Source: Candidatus Hecatella orcuttiae | GTDB taxonomy: Archaea > Thermoproteota > Bathyarchaeia > Hecatellales > Hecatellaceae | Reading direction: 5' to 3' | Assembly: GCA_002011035.2 (NCBI GenBank) | Contig: MTLY02000003.1 | Coordinates: forward strand, 667,053 to 731,052 | DNA length: 64,000 nt | In this document: in pieces, positions 1-7,921 of the stretch | How the letters are laid out: each line of letters starts with the position of its first letter | Numbering within the stretch: the first letter of the stretch is position 1 | The notes under the pieces: model-generated | Databases searched by the model: none | What the model was told of the DNA's origin: nothing | The model's input: only the letters and a program-made list of their open reading frames with translations | Translations under genes and position numbers: made by a program

Positions 1-2
1 CC

Positions 3-104
3 CCCTCTCAGTTTGAAACATGTTTCCTCTCCACCGCGCACAGCGAGGAGGATGTGGCTGAAACCTTGGAGGCGGCAGACGCGGCTTTTCAATCACTCCG
101 GTAG
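3..104 (+). CDS. hemL: Glutamate-1-semialdehyde 2,1-aminomutase, C-terminal end (partial)
   Basis: The window opens inside a gene whose last 33 codons are visible, ending at TAG 102-104. The tail PSQFETCFLSTAHSEEDV followed by an Ala/Glu-rich helix matches the usual C-terminus of HemL (PPSxFEAxFVSxAHTEEDI). HemL converts glutamate-1-semialdehyde to 5-aminolevulinate, the first dedicated intermediate of tetrapyrrole synthesis. It lies 9 nt upstream of hemC in the same direction, which supports the call: hemL-hemC-cobA-hemD is a common archaeal order. Only the tail is seen, so the active-site lysine and the start cannot be checked. Confidence 0.75.
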   Translation, partial: PSQFETCFLSTAHSEEDVAETLEAADAAFQSLR

Positions 105-113
105 CGGGTTGCC

Positions 114-1046
114 ATGAAACTGATCGTGGGAACTAGGGGAAGCAAGCTGTCCCTCATCCAAACAGACTCTGTAGTGCAGAAGCTCACCGAGGCTCTCCCA
201 GACTTGAAGGTTGAAACCAAGGTCATCAAGACGACTGGGGACAAGTTTTCCCGCAGGCCTCTGCTAGCCATCAAGGAGAAGGGAATCTTCGAAAAAGAAA
301 TCGACATGGCCGTCCTCCGGGGTGAAGCTGACTTCGCCGTCCACAGCCTAAAGGACGTCCCCACCGAGCTGCCTCAAGGGCTGACCCTCGCCGCTGTTCC
401 GGAGAGAGAGTCCCCCTACGATGTTCTTGTTTCCCGGGGAAACCTAGGCTTGGAAAACCTACCCCCAGGCGCCGTGGTGGGCACGGGAAGCCCTAGGAGG
501 TCAGCTCAACTCCACGCCCTCAGACCAGACCTCCAGGTGAAGCCTATCCGAGGCAATGTAGACACAAGGGTTAGAAAGGTGAAACAGGGACTCTTCGATG
601 CGGTCATACTGGCGGAAGCCGGGTTGAGGAGGTTGAGCATGGGCTCTCTCGCAACCAAACGTCTGCCCCCGGACCGTTTCACCCCAGCGCCAGGGCAGGG
701 CGCCTTGGCAGTGGTTTCAAGAGAAGACGACGGGGAGGTCTTAAAAATTCTAAGCCGCGTGGACCATTCTCCCTCTAGGGCGGAGGTCCTAGCTGAAAGA
801 GTCTTTGTCAGGGAAATGGGCGGGGGATGTAAGGTTCCCCTCGGAGCCCTCGCTTGTGTGCAGGGACGTCGACTGCTCCTCCATGCGGCTGTATTTTCGC
901 CTGATGGAAAGATATGCCTTCAGACTTGGGAGGTGGGAAGCGTGAAGTCGCCTGAAGAAGCCGGGGTGAAACTGGCTCGAAGGATGAGGAGGCAGGGAGC
1001 CGGGGAACTCATCCAACATTGGAGGGCCCTCTATGAAAAAAGGTAA
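114..1046 (+). CDS. hemC: Porphobilinogen deaminase (hydroxymethylbilane synthase)
   Basis: 310 aa, normal length. It polymerises four porphobilinogens into hydroxymethylbilane in the cytosol. The N-terminus carries GTRGSKLSLIQT, followed by FAVHSLKDVP, GTGSPRRSAQL, GNVDTRV and the APGQGALA loop. Cys239 in GGGCKVPLGA is the expected attachment site of the dipyrromethane cofactor. The ATG at 114 begins the family's typical N-terminus. The gene overlaps the next one by 14 nt, so the operon is translationally coupled. With cobA and hemD it feeds uroporphyrinogen III derivatives (siroheme, corrinoids, F430 or haem); which end product is made cannot be told from this window. Confidence 0.95.
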   Translation: MKLIVGTRGSKLSLIQTDSVVQKLTEALPDLKVETKVIKTTGDKFSRRPLLAIKEKGIFEKEIDMAVLRGEADFAVHSLKDVPTELPQGLTLAAVPERESPYDVLVSRGNLGLENLPPGAVVGTGSPRRSAQLHALRPDLQVKPIRGNVDTRVRKVKQGLFDAVILAEAGLRRLSMGSLATKRLPPDRFTPAPGQGALAVVSREDDGEVLKILSRVDHSPSRAEVLAERVFVREMGGGCKVPLGALACVQGRRLLLHAAVFSPDGKICLQTWEVGSVKSPEEAGVKLARRMRRQGAGELIQHWRALYEKR

Positions 1047-1782
1047 GGTCTTCCTCGTGGGAGCTGGACCCGGGGACCCGGAGCTCCTGACGCTTAAAGC
1101 TTTGAAGATCCTGAAAAAGGCAGACGTCGTCGTCTACGACCGGCTGATCGCCAGAGCGTCCCTTAAATTAGCCCCTAGAAAGGCTAAGAAGATCTACGTT
1201 GGCAAGGCTCACGGAAGCCACACCATACCCCAGGAAGCCATCCACAAAATCCTAGTGGAGGAAGCCTCTGAGGGGAAAACCGTGGTCAGGCTGAAGGGGG
1301 GAGACCCCTTCCTCTTCGGCCGTGGAGGGGAGGAGGCTCAGGAGCTCCGCAGAGCCAAGATTCCCTTCGAAGTTGTGCCGGGGGTAACCTCAGCCCTAGC
1401 CGTGCCGGCCTACGCTGGAATTCCCCTCACCCACCGAAACTACGCCTCCTCCGTGGCCATTGTCACCGGCCATGAGGACCCTAGGAAACGGGAAAGCTGG
1501 GTGAAATGGGATAAAATAGCCGCCTCCGTTGACACCATCGTGGTGCTCATGGGAGCCAAGAGGCTGGGTGAAATTGTCAAAAGCCTCCTAGAGGGAGGGC
1601 GAAGCCCGCAGACCCCTGTGGTCCTCATCGAGGAAGGCACCACAAAACGGCAGAGAAAAACCCTGGGGACACTGGGAGACATCGTGAAGAAGGCCTCCCG
1701 GAGAAAGGTTAAGCCCCCCGCCGTCATCGTCGTCGGGGACATAGTTCACCTGCACAAGGAGCTTTCTTGGTTTAAGCCGTGA
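1033..1782 (+). CDS. cobA: Uroporphyrinogen-III C-methyltransferase
   Basis: 249 aa. SAM-dependent methylation of uroporphyrinogen III at C2 and C7 gives precorrin-2, the branch point to siroheme, cobalamin and F430. Visible family motifs are VGAGPGDPELLTLKAL at the N-terminus, VVYDRLI, the SAM-binding RLKGGDPFLFGRGGEE near residues 83-98, and VVPGVTSALAVPAYAGIPLTHR. Length matches the stand-alone enzyme (SUMT); there is no CysG-type dehydrogenase domain. It overlaps hemC and is followed after 6 nt by hemD, although HemD acts one step earlier, which is the usual arrangement. Confidence 0.94.
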   Translation: MKKGKVFLVGAGPGDPELLTLKALKILKKADVVVYDRLIARASLKLAPRKAKKIYVGKAHGSHTIPQEAIHKILVEEASEGKTVVRLKGGDPFLFGRGGEEAQELRRAKIPFEVVPGVTSALAVPAYAGIPLTHRNYASSVAIVTGHEDPRKRESWVKWDKIAASVDTIVVLMGAKRLGEIVKSLLEGGRSPQTPVVLIEEGTTKRQRKTLGTLGDIVKKASRRKVKPPAVIVVGDIVHLHKELSWFKP

Positions 1783-1788
1783 ACTCCC

Positions 1789-2697
1789 ATGGCCCTTAGA
1801 GGTAAAACCATCGCCGTCACCAGGCCTGAGGAGCAGGCTCGCGGGATTTCCAAGCTAATCCGGAAGGAAGGGGGCTGCGTCTACCTAGCTCCCACGGTGG
1901 AGATAAAGCCGCCTAAGAGCCTAAGGCGGGCGGAGGCTCTCATCAAGGCTCTTGTCCAACGCAAGATCGACTACCTCATATTCATGAGCGTCAACGGCGT
2001 CCGAGGCCTCTTCGGCATCTCCAAAATTCTGGGGCTGGAAAGGGAGTTGCGGAAGGCTCTAGGCCGAACTCAGATTGCGGCCATAGGTCCTAAGACCCGG
2101 AGCGAGCTGGAAAAGAGAGGCGTCCGGGTGAAGCTTGTTCCCGCCCCCTATAGCTCTGAAGGGCTCATCCAAGCCTTCAGAAACCTGAGCCTAAAAGGCA
2201 AGACTGTGGCGATAGCTCGAACGGAGGACGCCGACTCCTACCTGCGGGAGGGGATGAAAGGCTTGGGAGCCAAGGTGGTGGAGGTTCCCGTCTACCGGTC
2301 GACGCTTCCCTCAGACAGGTCGAGGATGCTTCAGCTCGCCCGAGACCTCTCTGCGGCTAGGGTTGACGCTGTGACTTTCACCAGCTCCTCCACTGTCGAA
2401 AACCTCTTCAAGGTGGCTGCGAAAGCAGGTTTAGCTGGGAAGCTTAAAAAAGCCCTAGAGAGCTCGGTGACAGTCCTGGCCATTGGGTCGAAAACGCGGG
2501 AAACACTGCGGAAGCTTGGAGTTGCCTCGTCTCTGATGCCTGAGAAGTTCACCGCGGAAGCCATGTTGAAAGCTTACATCGACTTCTTGAAAGGGAGCTC
2601 ACTTCCGCTCTTCCCTGCTTCAGGGAGGAGGCAGGTTTCCCCTTCCAGCAACCGTTTTAAAGGCTCTGTTCCTCCCCACCGTGAAAGGGAGGGGTAG
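1789..2697 (+). CDS. hemD: Uroporphyrinogen-III synthase
   Basis: 302 aa. It cyclises hydroxymethylbilane to uroporphyrinogen III. Sequence identity in this family is low, but the N-terminal GKTIAVTRPEEQARGISKLI, the FMSVNGVRGLF segment, AIGPKTRSELEKRGV, and the late TFTSSSTVENLF and LAIGSKTRETLRKLG motifs are the standard two-domain HemD pattern. The last 35 or so residues, after the AEAMLKAYIDFL helix, are low-complexity and Ser/Pro/Arg-rich and go beyond the usual end of the fold. That could be a real tail or readthrough past an older stop. Position in the hem operon supports the call. Confidence 0.9.
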   Translation: MALRGKTIAVTRPEEQARGISKLIRKEGGCVYLAPTVEIKPPKSLRRAEALIKALVQRKIDYLIFMSVNGVRGLFGISKILGLERELRKALGRTQIAAIGPKTRSELEKRGVRVKLVPAPYSSEGLIQAFRNLSLKGKTVAIARTEDADSYLREGMKGLGAKVVEVPVYRSTLPSDRSRMLQLARDLSAARVDAVTFTSSSTVENLFKVAAKAGLAGKLKKALESSVTVLAIGSKTRETLRKLGVASSLMPEKFTAEAMLKAYIDFLKGSSLPLFPASGRRQVSPSSNRFKGSVPPHREREG

Positions 2698-2699
2698 CC

Positions 2700-3791
2700 T
2701 TGGCTGAGGTCTACTTTTTCGACTACGGGAAAGGAACCAGCATACTACCCGGCCTTGAAAAGCTTTTCTACTCCTCGGGAATGGCGGAGGTGGCCGCCCC
2801 CGGAGCTAGGGTTGCCGTAAAGGTTCACATGGGAGAGCGGGGAAACCTCACCTACCTCAGGCCCCCCATCGTCCGAAAGGTTGTGGAGCTGGTGAAGGCT
2901 GTGGGAGGCGTGCCCTTCGTCGCTGATACCACGGTGCTCTACCCCCAGAAGCGCTTCACAGCCCGAGACTGCTTGGAGACCGCTGCCTACAACGGCTTCA
3001 CCCCTGAAACCGTTGGCGCCCCTATTGTCATAGCCGACGGGGAAGACGGCTACCAAGGGGTCTCCGTTGAAGTTGAAAGAACAGTGGACGGATGCAGGCT
3101 GAGGGAGGTAAAGGTTGCCTCCGCCTTCCTCGAAGCCGACGCCATGATAGTCTTATCCCATGCTAAAGGCCACCTTCTCTCCGGCTTCGGAGGAGCCTTG
3201 AAAAACCTAGCCATGGGATGCACCACGAAGCATGGGAAAGCCGCCCAGCATGCCTCCCACGGCCTAGGGTTCGACGGGTCCAAATGCGACGGTTGCGGGA
3301 AATGTGTTGAAGCCTGCGTTTATGCAGCCCTCAGGCTGGAGGGAGGCAAGGCTGTTCGAGACCTTGAAAAATGTATGCACTGCTGCAACTGCCTCTTTGT
3401 GTGTGAGAAGAACGCCTTCTACTGGCCTGAAGGTTGCAGGGATGTCTTCCAAGTGTACATAGCCCACGCTGCCTACGCGGTTGCGAAAGTCTTCAAGAAA
3501 GGCCGAATGGGCTTCCTCAACTTCGTGCAGGACGTTACTTCCCGCTGCGACTGCTGCACCACCGCGGAGAAGGCTGTCACCCAGGACGTAGGCATCCTTG
3601 CCTCCTCCGACCCTGTGGCCGTCGACAAAGCCTCCGTCGACCTGATAGACCAAGCGCCTAAGCTGGCTCAGCTTCCCCACGACCCGCCGGACATCCTAGG
3701 AAAGATAAACGGAACCAACTCCCTCATCCAGCTGCGCACAGCTCAGAAACTGGGACTGGGAAGCCTAAAATACGAGTTGACGACGATTTAA
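2700..3791 (+). CDS. DUF362 protein with inserted 2x[4Fe-4S] ferredoxin domain
   Basis: 363 aa, starting at TTG 2700 two bases after the hemD stop. The DUF362 fold is shown by VAVKVHMGERGNLTYLRPP near residues 40-58, the AMIVLSHAKGHLLSGFGGALKNLAMGC stretch and the C-terminal SSDPVAVDKASVDLI. Between them, near residues 196-237, sits a ferredoxin-like insert (CDGCGKCVEAC then CMHCCNCLFVC), enough for two [4Fe-4S] clusters. A further RCDCCT cysteine group follows near residue 280. No signal peptide, so it is cytosolic. Function of the family is not established; an electron-transfer role is inference. Operon position suggests a link to tetrapyrrole or cofactor metabolism. Confidence 0.8.
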   Translation: MAEVYFFDYGKGTSILPGLEKLFYSSGMAEVAAPGARVAVKVHMGERGNLTYLRPPIVRKVVELVKAVGGVPFVADTTVLYPQKRFTARDCLETAAYNGFTPETVGAPIVIADGEDGYQGVSVEVERTVDGCRLREVKVASAFLEADAMIVLSHAKGHLLSGFGGALKNLAMGCTTKHGKAAQHASHGLGFDGSKCDGCGKCVEACVYAALRLEGGKAVRDLEKCMHCCNCLFVCEKNAFYWPEGCRDVFQVYIAHAAYAVAKVFKKGRMGFLNFVQDVTSRCDCCTTAEKAVTQDVGILASSDPVAVDKASVDLIDQAPKLAQLPHDPPDILGKINGTNSLIQLRTAQKLGLGSLKYELTTI

Positions 3792-3818
3792 ACAATCAAA
3801 CCATACGCTGGGTGAGGG

Positions 3819-4238
3819 ATGATGAAGGTGAACAAGGCGGTTATGGATTTTTTCAACTTCCCCTGCGCCAAGGGCCGGCCTCCGGTTTGGGTGGCAACCG
3901 TCTGCAAGGGGGCTCCGCACGTGGTCCCCGTGTGCTTTGTGAAGCCGCTAGGGGATGACAGGCTGCTGATAGCAAATGTCTTCATATCCAAAACCGTGAA
4001 AAACTTAAAGGAGAACCCTCATGTGGCTGTGGGCGCGTCCAAGAAGGACGAAGGCTTCGACGGCTACCTCCTAAAGGGCGCCGCGGAAATAATTGAAGAA
4101 GGCCCTGTGTTCGAAGAGTTCCGCAGAAACGTGGAGGAACTGAGCGGAGGAAAGAGAAAACCCCGCTCAGCCATACTGGTCCGCATAGAAGAGGTTTACT
4201 CCCTCCAACCTAGGCTGGGGAAAAAGAAACTTCACTGA
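3819..4238 (+). CDS. Pyridoxamine 5'-phosphate oxidase-fold flavin-binding protein
   Basis: 139 aa. The pattern of a PPOX split-barrel protein is visible: the early FFNFPCAKGRPPVWVATV segment, GAPHVVPVCFV, DDRLLIANVFISKTVKNLKENPHVAVGA and GYLLKGAAEIIEEG. These proteins usually bind FMN or F420 as homodimers. It is too short for a true PdxH and lacks its C-terminal dimerisation region. The start is ATG 3819 or the adjacent ATG 3822, preceded by GGTGAGG. It sits 27 nt after the DUF362 gene and converges with the coenzyme M genes. Substrate unknown. Confidence 0.8.
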   Translation: MMKVNKAVMDFFNFPCAKGRPPVWVATVCKGAPHVVPVCFVKPLGDDRLLIANVFISKTVKNLKENPHVAVGASKKDEGFDGYLLKGAAEIIEEGPVFEEFRRNVEELSGGKRKPRSAILVRIEEVYSLQPRLGKKKLH

Positions 4239-4275
4239 AGGCTCCCTTCGTTTCAAAAGCCACGGAAGAGGAGTT

Positions 4276-5397
4276 TTAGCTCTTCAAAAATTCCACGACG
4301 TTCTCCTTTATTTCCCTAGAACTTAGGGGAACGTTTGGCAGCTCCACGTTGCCCGGCTTGGCCACGGCGTGGATGAAGTTAGGCCCCTCGCCCAACTCCT
4401 CTAAGACCCGGTGAAGCTGGTCTTTGGTGGCTACCTTATAGGTGTTTTTTATGCCGAACCCCCGGGCGACCAGCTCCAAGTCCGCGTAGCCGTTGGCCGC
4501 CGTGGGCTGGTTGCCTGTGGAGCCGTAGACTCCATTGTCGAAAACCAGTAGGGTGAGGTTTCGGGGGGCGGTCAGCGCGGTGGTGGCTAGGGTGCTGGGG
4601 TTCATCAGTATGCTGCCGTCTCCCTCCACCACGACGACTTCCTTCTGGGTGTTGAGGGCTATGCCTAACCCTACAGCCGAAGCCATCCCCATGCTGCCCA
4701 GCATGTAGAAGTTGGATTTCTGATGCTTCAGATGGTAGAGTTCCTTGCAAGGATAGCCCAAATTGCACACGACGGCTTTTCCCTCCAGATAGGGGACAGC
4801 TGCCTCCATGAGCTGAAACCTGGTGAAATGCGGGCGGATTCTCAGGACTTTGTGCTGTTGCTCTTCCAGTTCTTTTCTTTCCACGACGATGTTTTCCATT
4901 CCGCGCATGTTTTCACCCCAGAGTTTCGGGTTCAGCAAAAAGGCGTGGACGGTGTTTTCCTCGAAAACCTTTCCCAGAATGTCCTCCACCGCGGACAGCT
5001 CCCTAGGGTCCGCCAGCTCGGTGCGGCCTATCTCCAAGGCGTCCAGAAGTTTAGGGAGGTATTTTCCCATGGGAATCTGAGCCGCTATCCTTTCGTCGTA
5101 GACCCCCCTCCAGCTGACGAGGATGGGTAAGGGAAGCTGGTAAAACTTTGTCAGAGAACACAGAGCGTTGATGGTGTTTCCCACCCCGGAGCTTTGAATC
5201 AGCATCCCCGCCCTAGCGCCGGCTAGGGAGGCCCCTGCGCAGATGCCGACCCCCTCCTCCTCCCTGCTCAGGGGAACATGCCTGAAATGGCGGGGTATCT
5301 CGGCCAGAAGCCTCTGCACCCTTTCGCAGGGGAGGGAAACCATGAGGTTGACTCCTTTCCTCTTGAAAGAATCGACGATGACGCGTTCAGGCTTCAT
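4276..5397 (-). CDS. comDE: Sulfopyruvate decarboxylase, fused alpha and beta subunits
   Basis: 373 aa, TPP-dependent decarboxylation of sulfopyruvate to sulfoacetaldehyde in coenzyme M synthesis. The N-terminal half resembles ComD (SLPCERVQRLLAEIP, SREEEGVGICAGASLAG, IQSSGVGNTINALCSL); a glutamate in SREEEG is the expected TPP-activating residue. The C-terminal half resembles ComE, with the TPP/Mg motif GDGSILMN near residue 258 and NGVYGSTGNQPT about 28 residues later. Methanocaldococcus has separate subunits while several other archaea have the fused form, as here. It overlaps the upstream cysteate synthase gene by 4 nt (ATGA). A phosphonopyruvate decarboxylase is the main alternative; the neighbour favours sulfopyruvate. 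Confidence 0.82.
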   Translation of the reverse strand: MKPERVIVDSFKRKGVNLMVSLPCERVQRLLAEIPRHFRHVPLSREEEGVGICAGASLAGARAGMLIQSSGVGNTINALCSLTKFYQLPLPILVSWRGVYDERIAAQIPMGKYLPKLLDALEIGRTELADPRELSAVEDILGKVFEENTVHAFLLNPKLWGENMRGMENIVVERKELEEQQHKVLRIRPHFTRFQLMEAAVPYLEGKAVVCNLGYPCKELYHLKHQKSNFYMLGSMGMASAVGLGIALNTQKEVVVVEGDGSILMNPSTLATTALTAPRNLTLLVFDNGVYGSTGNQPTAANGYADLELVARGFGIKNTYKVATKDQLHRVLEELGEGPNFIHAVAKPGNVELPNVPLSSREIKENVVEFLKS

Positions 5398-6629
5398 GAT
5401 AGAACCTCCCTGAGTTCTTTTTCCGAGATGTCCTTGGAAACTTTTATTCCGTCCACGGGGTATATGTCCACGTCTTCTTTAACCCTTTTCTCCCCGCCTC
5501 CTGAAACATTCAGTAAAACGGTGTCCTCCGCATCCACCTTCCCCACCTCAACCGCCTTGAACAAAGACGCCACGGCGACGGCGGCTGCTGGGACAATGTC
5601 CACGCCTTCCACTTCCTCGAAGAGTTCCCCTGCCTTCCGAGCTTCAGCGTTGGTCACCGCGTACATTTCCCCCCCGGTAGCCGTCAAGGCATCGTAGAGG
5701 CCCCCCTTCACACCGTAGAGGGGAGAGCGTTTAGAGAGCACTTTAGCGTAGATCAGGTTCACCGCCTCCCCGGGAGGAAAGTCCTGGGGCAGAATTTCCC
5801 TCCGCCCAGCCTTCCAAGCCTCCACCATGGGGGCGAAGGGGCTGTTCTGAGACAGGTGCAGCCGCGGCAGCTCCCCGCCGAACCTTCCATCCTCCAGCAG
5901 CCTCAACGCTGCCTCCCAGGCGCCGATTCCCCCTGTGCCGCTGCTCACGGCTTGAAAATAATGCTCCGGCAGCCTACCTATCTCCCCCACAGCGTCCAGC
6001 AGCACCGTTCCCAGAGCGTCCCTCCGAGCGACGTTTCTGCCTCCCCCCTCGCAGGTGAAGCCTTCCATGGACCAAAGCTTCTTAGCCAAGGCATCCGCGT
6101 CGGAGTAGTCCCCCTCCACCACCAAGGTCTTAACCACAGGGGAAACCACCGGGCTCCAAACGTCGCCGACGCAGCTCCGCGGCACCACAGCGACCAAGGG
6201 GAAACCAGTCTGAGAGCCTATGTGCACGAACGCGCGGGCGGAATTGCCCGCGGAGGATACGACGATGTTTTTCACACCGCCCTCCAAGGCCCGCTGGATC
6301 ACCACAGGAGCCTCCAACTCCTTGAAGGTGCACGTCTTAATCTCCGCTCCCAGCTCAGGGCAGTACCCGCTGAAGGAAACATACAGGTTCCGGAGGCCGA
6401 GCTCCCGGGCTAGGCCCCGGCTTTTGTAGGTCACCGGCTTCCCATGGTAGTCTGTGGTTTTCTCCACAGGAAGCCATCCGTAGAAACGCCACAAGCCTGG
6501 AAGGCTGCGGAGAATCAGCCTTTTTTCCGGATAGTTACTTCTTAGGATTCCATCATGCTTAGGGCATGTGAGGGTGAAGCCGCTGCTGTATTCTGCACCG
6601 CATTCCGGACACCTCAGAGTATACTTCAT
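5394..6629 (-). CDS. Cysteate synthase (threonine synthase-like PLP enzyme)
   Basis: About 411 aa from ATG 6629; a TTG at 6653 would add 8 residues, and a GAGAGGAG site lies upstream of the ATG. The N-terminal zinc-ribbon-like CPECGAEYSSGFTLTCP, the fold-type II PLP core (IVVSSAGNSARAFVHI, AVSSGTGGIGAWEAALRLL) and the late LLNVSGGGEKRVKED are threonine-synthase-like. The PLP lysine region, however, reads KTCTFKELEAP (Lys103) instead of the usual SFKDRG. That divergence and the 4-nt overlap with comDE point to cysteate synthase, which makes L-cysteate from phosphoserine and sulfite as in Methanosarcina. Plain threonine synthase is the alternative. Confidence 0.75.
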   Translation of the reverse strand: MKYTLRCPECGAEYSSGFTLTCPKHDGILRSNYPEKRLILRSLPGLWRFYGWLPVEKTTDYHGKPVTYKSRGLARELGLRNLYVSFSGYCPELGAEIKTCTFKELEAPVVIQRALEGGVKNIVVSSAGNSARAFVHIGSQTGFPLVAVVPRSCVGDVWSPVVSPVVKTLVVEGDYSDADALAKKLWSMEGFTCEGGGRNVARRDALGTVLLDAVGEIGRLPEHYFQAVSSGTGGIGAWEAALRLLEDGRFGGELPRLHLSQNSPFAPMVEAWKAGRREILPQDFPPGEAVNLIYAKVLSKRSPLYGVKGGLYDALTATGGEMYAVTNAEARKAGELFEEVEGVDIVPAAAVAVASLFKAVEVGKVDAEDTVLLNVSGGGEKRVKEDVDIYPVDGIKVSKDISEKELREVLS

Positions 6630-6721
6630 GGCTAGGCTGCCGGCTCCTCTCAAGCGGAATTGTTTCCCAAGATTTAAATCATCAGGAGAATTTAAGTCCT
6701 ATTCAAGCGGAGGGCGGTGTT

Positions 6722-7654
6722 TTGAGAAGAGGACAACTGAGGATCGGCCACCTTTCCACCTTCTACCACACCTCGTTCATTCTCATGGGCACAGGGTGGA
6801 TTGAAGCAGAGATGAACGTGGACGTGGACTGGGAGCTGTTCGCCGCCGGCCCCGAGATAGTTCAAGCCTTCGCCGACGGCCGCGTAGACATCGGATACAT
6901 AGGACTGCCCCCCGCCGTCATCGGAATCGACCGAGGCATCCCCATCAAATGCATTGCCGGAGGCCATGTGGAAGGCACAGTCTTGGTGGCTGATAAAAAA
7001 TTCAAGTCCTTGGAGGAGCTGGGAAGCGTGAAGGCTGTCCTTCAACAGTTCGGAGGCGGGACCATCGCCTCCCCCCAGCGAGGGTCAATCCACGACGTGA
7101 TCATCCGCCACCTCATCAGGGAAGAGGGCCTCGAGGAAGCAGGCATAGCTGTGAAGAATTTCGAATGGGCTGACCTCATCCCCGACGCCCTCTTGGACGG
7201 AGAAGTGCAGGCAGCTGTGGGAACCCCTGCCTTAGCGGTGGCGGTTTTCCGGGTCTGCGACGGTAAGATGGTCATCCCCCCAAGCAGGATGTGGCCCTAC
7301 AACCCCAGCTACGGAATCCTCGCCAGCAAGGAGATGGTGGAAAACACCCCCAGCCTGCTGGAGGATTTCCTAAGGCTTCACGAAAAAGCCTCAAACCTGA
7401 TAAGAGAGGAGCCGGAAAAAGCAGCCCGCATAGTTTCCCGCGTGGTAGGGCTGGTGGACGAGGACTTTGTGCTCCAAGTCTACAGGGTCTCCCCGAGATA
7501 TTGCGCCAGTCTCCCCAGAGAATACATCGACTCCACCCTAGCTTTTCTCCCCGTGCTGAAAAAGCTGGGCTATATCTCCCGGATGCTGAGGGAGGAGGAC
7601 ATATTCAACCTAAGCTTCATCAGAAAGATTCACCCCCAAACCCCCCACTACTAG
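6722..7654 (+). CDS. NitT/TauT-type substrate-binding-like protein without signal peptide
   Basis: 310 aa, TTG start at 6722, divergent from the cysteate synthase gene. The sequence has the periplasmic-binding type II pattern of nitrate/sulfonate/thiamine-precursor binding proteins (RIGHLSTFYHTSFILMGTGWIEAEM, VQAFADGRVDIGYIGLPPAVIGI, EGTVLVADKKFKSLEELG, LLDGEVQAAVGTPALAV, NPSYGILASKEMVE). There is no signal peptide or lipobox, and no permease or ATPase gene nearby, so it may act in the cytosol as an enzyme or sensor and not in transport. Beside two coenzyme M genes, a sulfonate-related ligand is a reasonable but unproven guess. Confidence 0.7.
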   Translation: MRRGQLRIGHLSTFYHTSFILMGTGWIEAEMNVDVDWELFAAGPEIVQAFADGRVDIGYIGLPPAVIGIDRGIPIKCIAGGHVEGTVLVADKKFKSLEELGSVKAVLQQFGGGTIASPQRGSIHDVIIRHLIREEGLEEAGIAVKNFEWADLIPDALLDGEVQAAVGTPALAVAVFRVCDGKMVIPPSRMWPYNPSYGILASKEMVENTPSLLEDFLRLHEKASNLIREEPEKAARIVSRVVGLVDEDFVLQVYRVSPRYCASLPREYIDSTLAFLPVLKKLGYISRMLREEDIFNLSFIRKIHPQTPHY

Positions 7655-7675
7655 CGGCATCCAACCCGCAGAGGG

Positions 7676-7816
7676 GTTCTTTTAAAGTCTTTAAGGACAA
7701 CTATTCCTATGGGAATCATTAAGCAATTTAACCTTTCAGAAGGAGATAAACTTAATTGGGAAATTAGAGCTGAGGATGGGGAGCTTATAATAGTTGTAAA
7801 GCCATTAAGACGGTGA
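7676..7816 (+). pseudogene. Truncated SpoVT/AbrB-type antitoxin remnant
   Basis: In one frame the translation runs LLKSLRTTIPMGIIKQFNL then SEGDKLNWEIRAEDGELIIV up to TGA 7814-7816. This is the swapped-hairpin AbrB core (RTTIPKxIIKxFNLxEGDKLxWEI) of archaeal antitoxins. No start codon precedes the conserved RTTIP strand; the only ATG (7709) would delete it and replace the usual lysine. The frame reads back to the stop of the substrate-binding gene. A following ATG at 7822 gives MDEFVYTAKIKE then a stop and further AbrB-like residues, perhaps a second remnant. Most likely decayed toxin-antitoxin genes. Confidence 0.5.
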
Positions 7817-7921
7817 AAAAGATGGATGAGTTCGTATATACTGCCAAAATTAAAGAATAGCATGAACTTCGTATAATAAAAAAATTTAGGGTAGTTTAAA
7901 ACTAAAAAGGAGGTGATCGAG

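Noticed and set aside
5856..6413. 185-codon frame opposite the cysteate synthase gene.
   Set aside because: His/Gln/Arg-rich shadow of a clear PLP-enzyme gene.
5394..6629. Plain threonine synthase as the first reading of this gene.
   Set aside because: The PLP-lysine segment departs from SFKDRG and the gene overlaps comDE by 4 nt, which fits cysteate synthase better; certainty is moderate.
7291..7722. 143-codon plus-strand frame overlapping the substrate-binding-like gene.
   Set aside because: Same strand, alternative frame of a well-formed gene; Pro/Arg/Lys-rich with no motif.
7913..7921. GTG 7913 as start of the tautomerase.
   Set aside because: It would place residues before the catalytic N-terminal proline and lies within the Shine-Dalgarno sequence.
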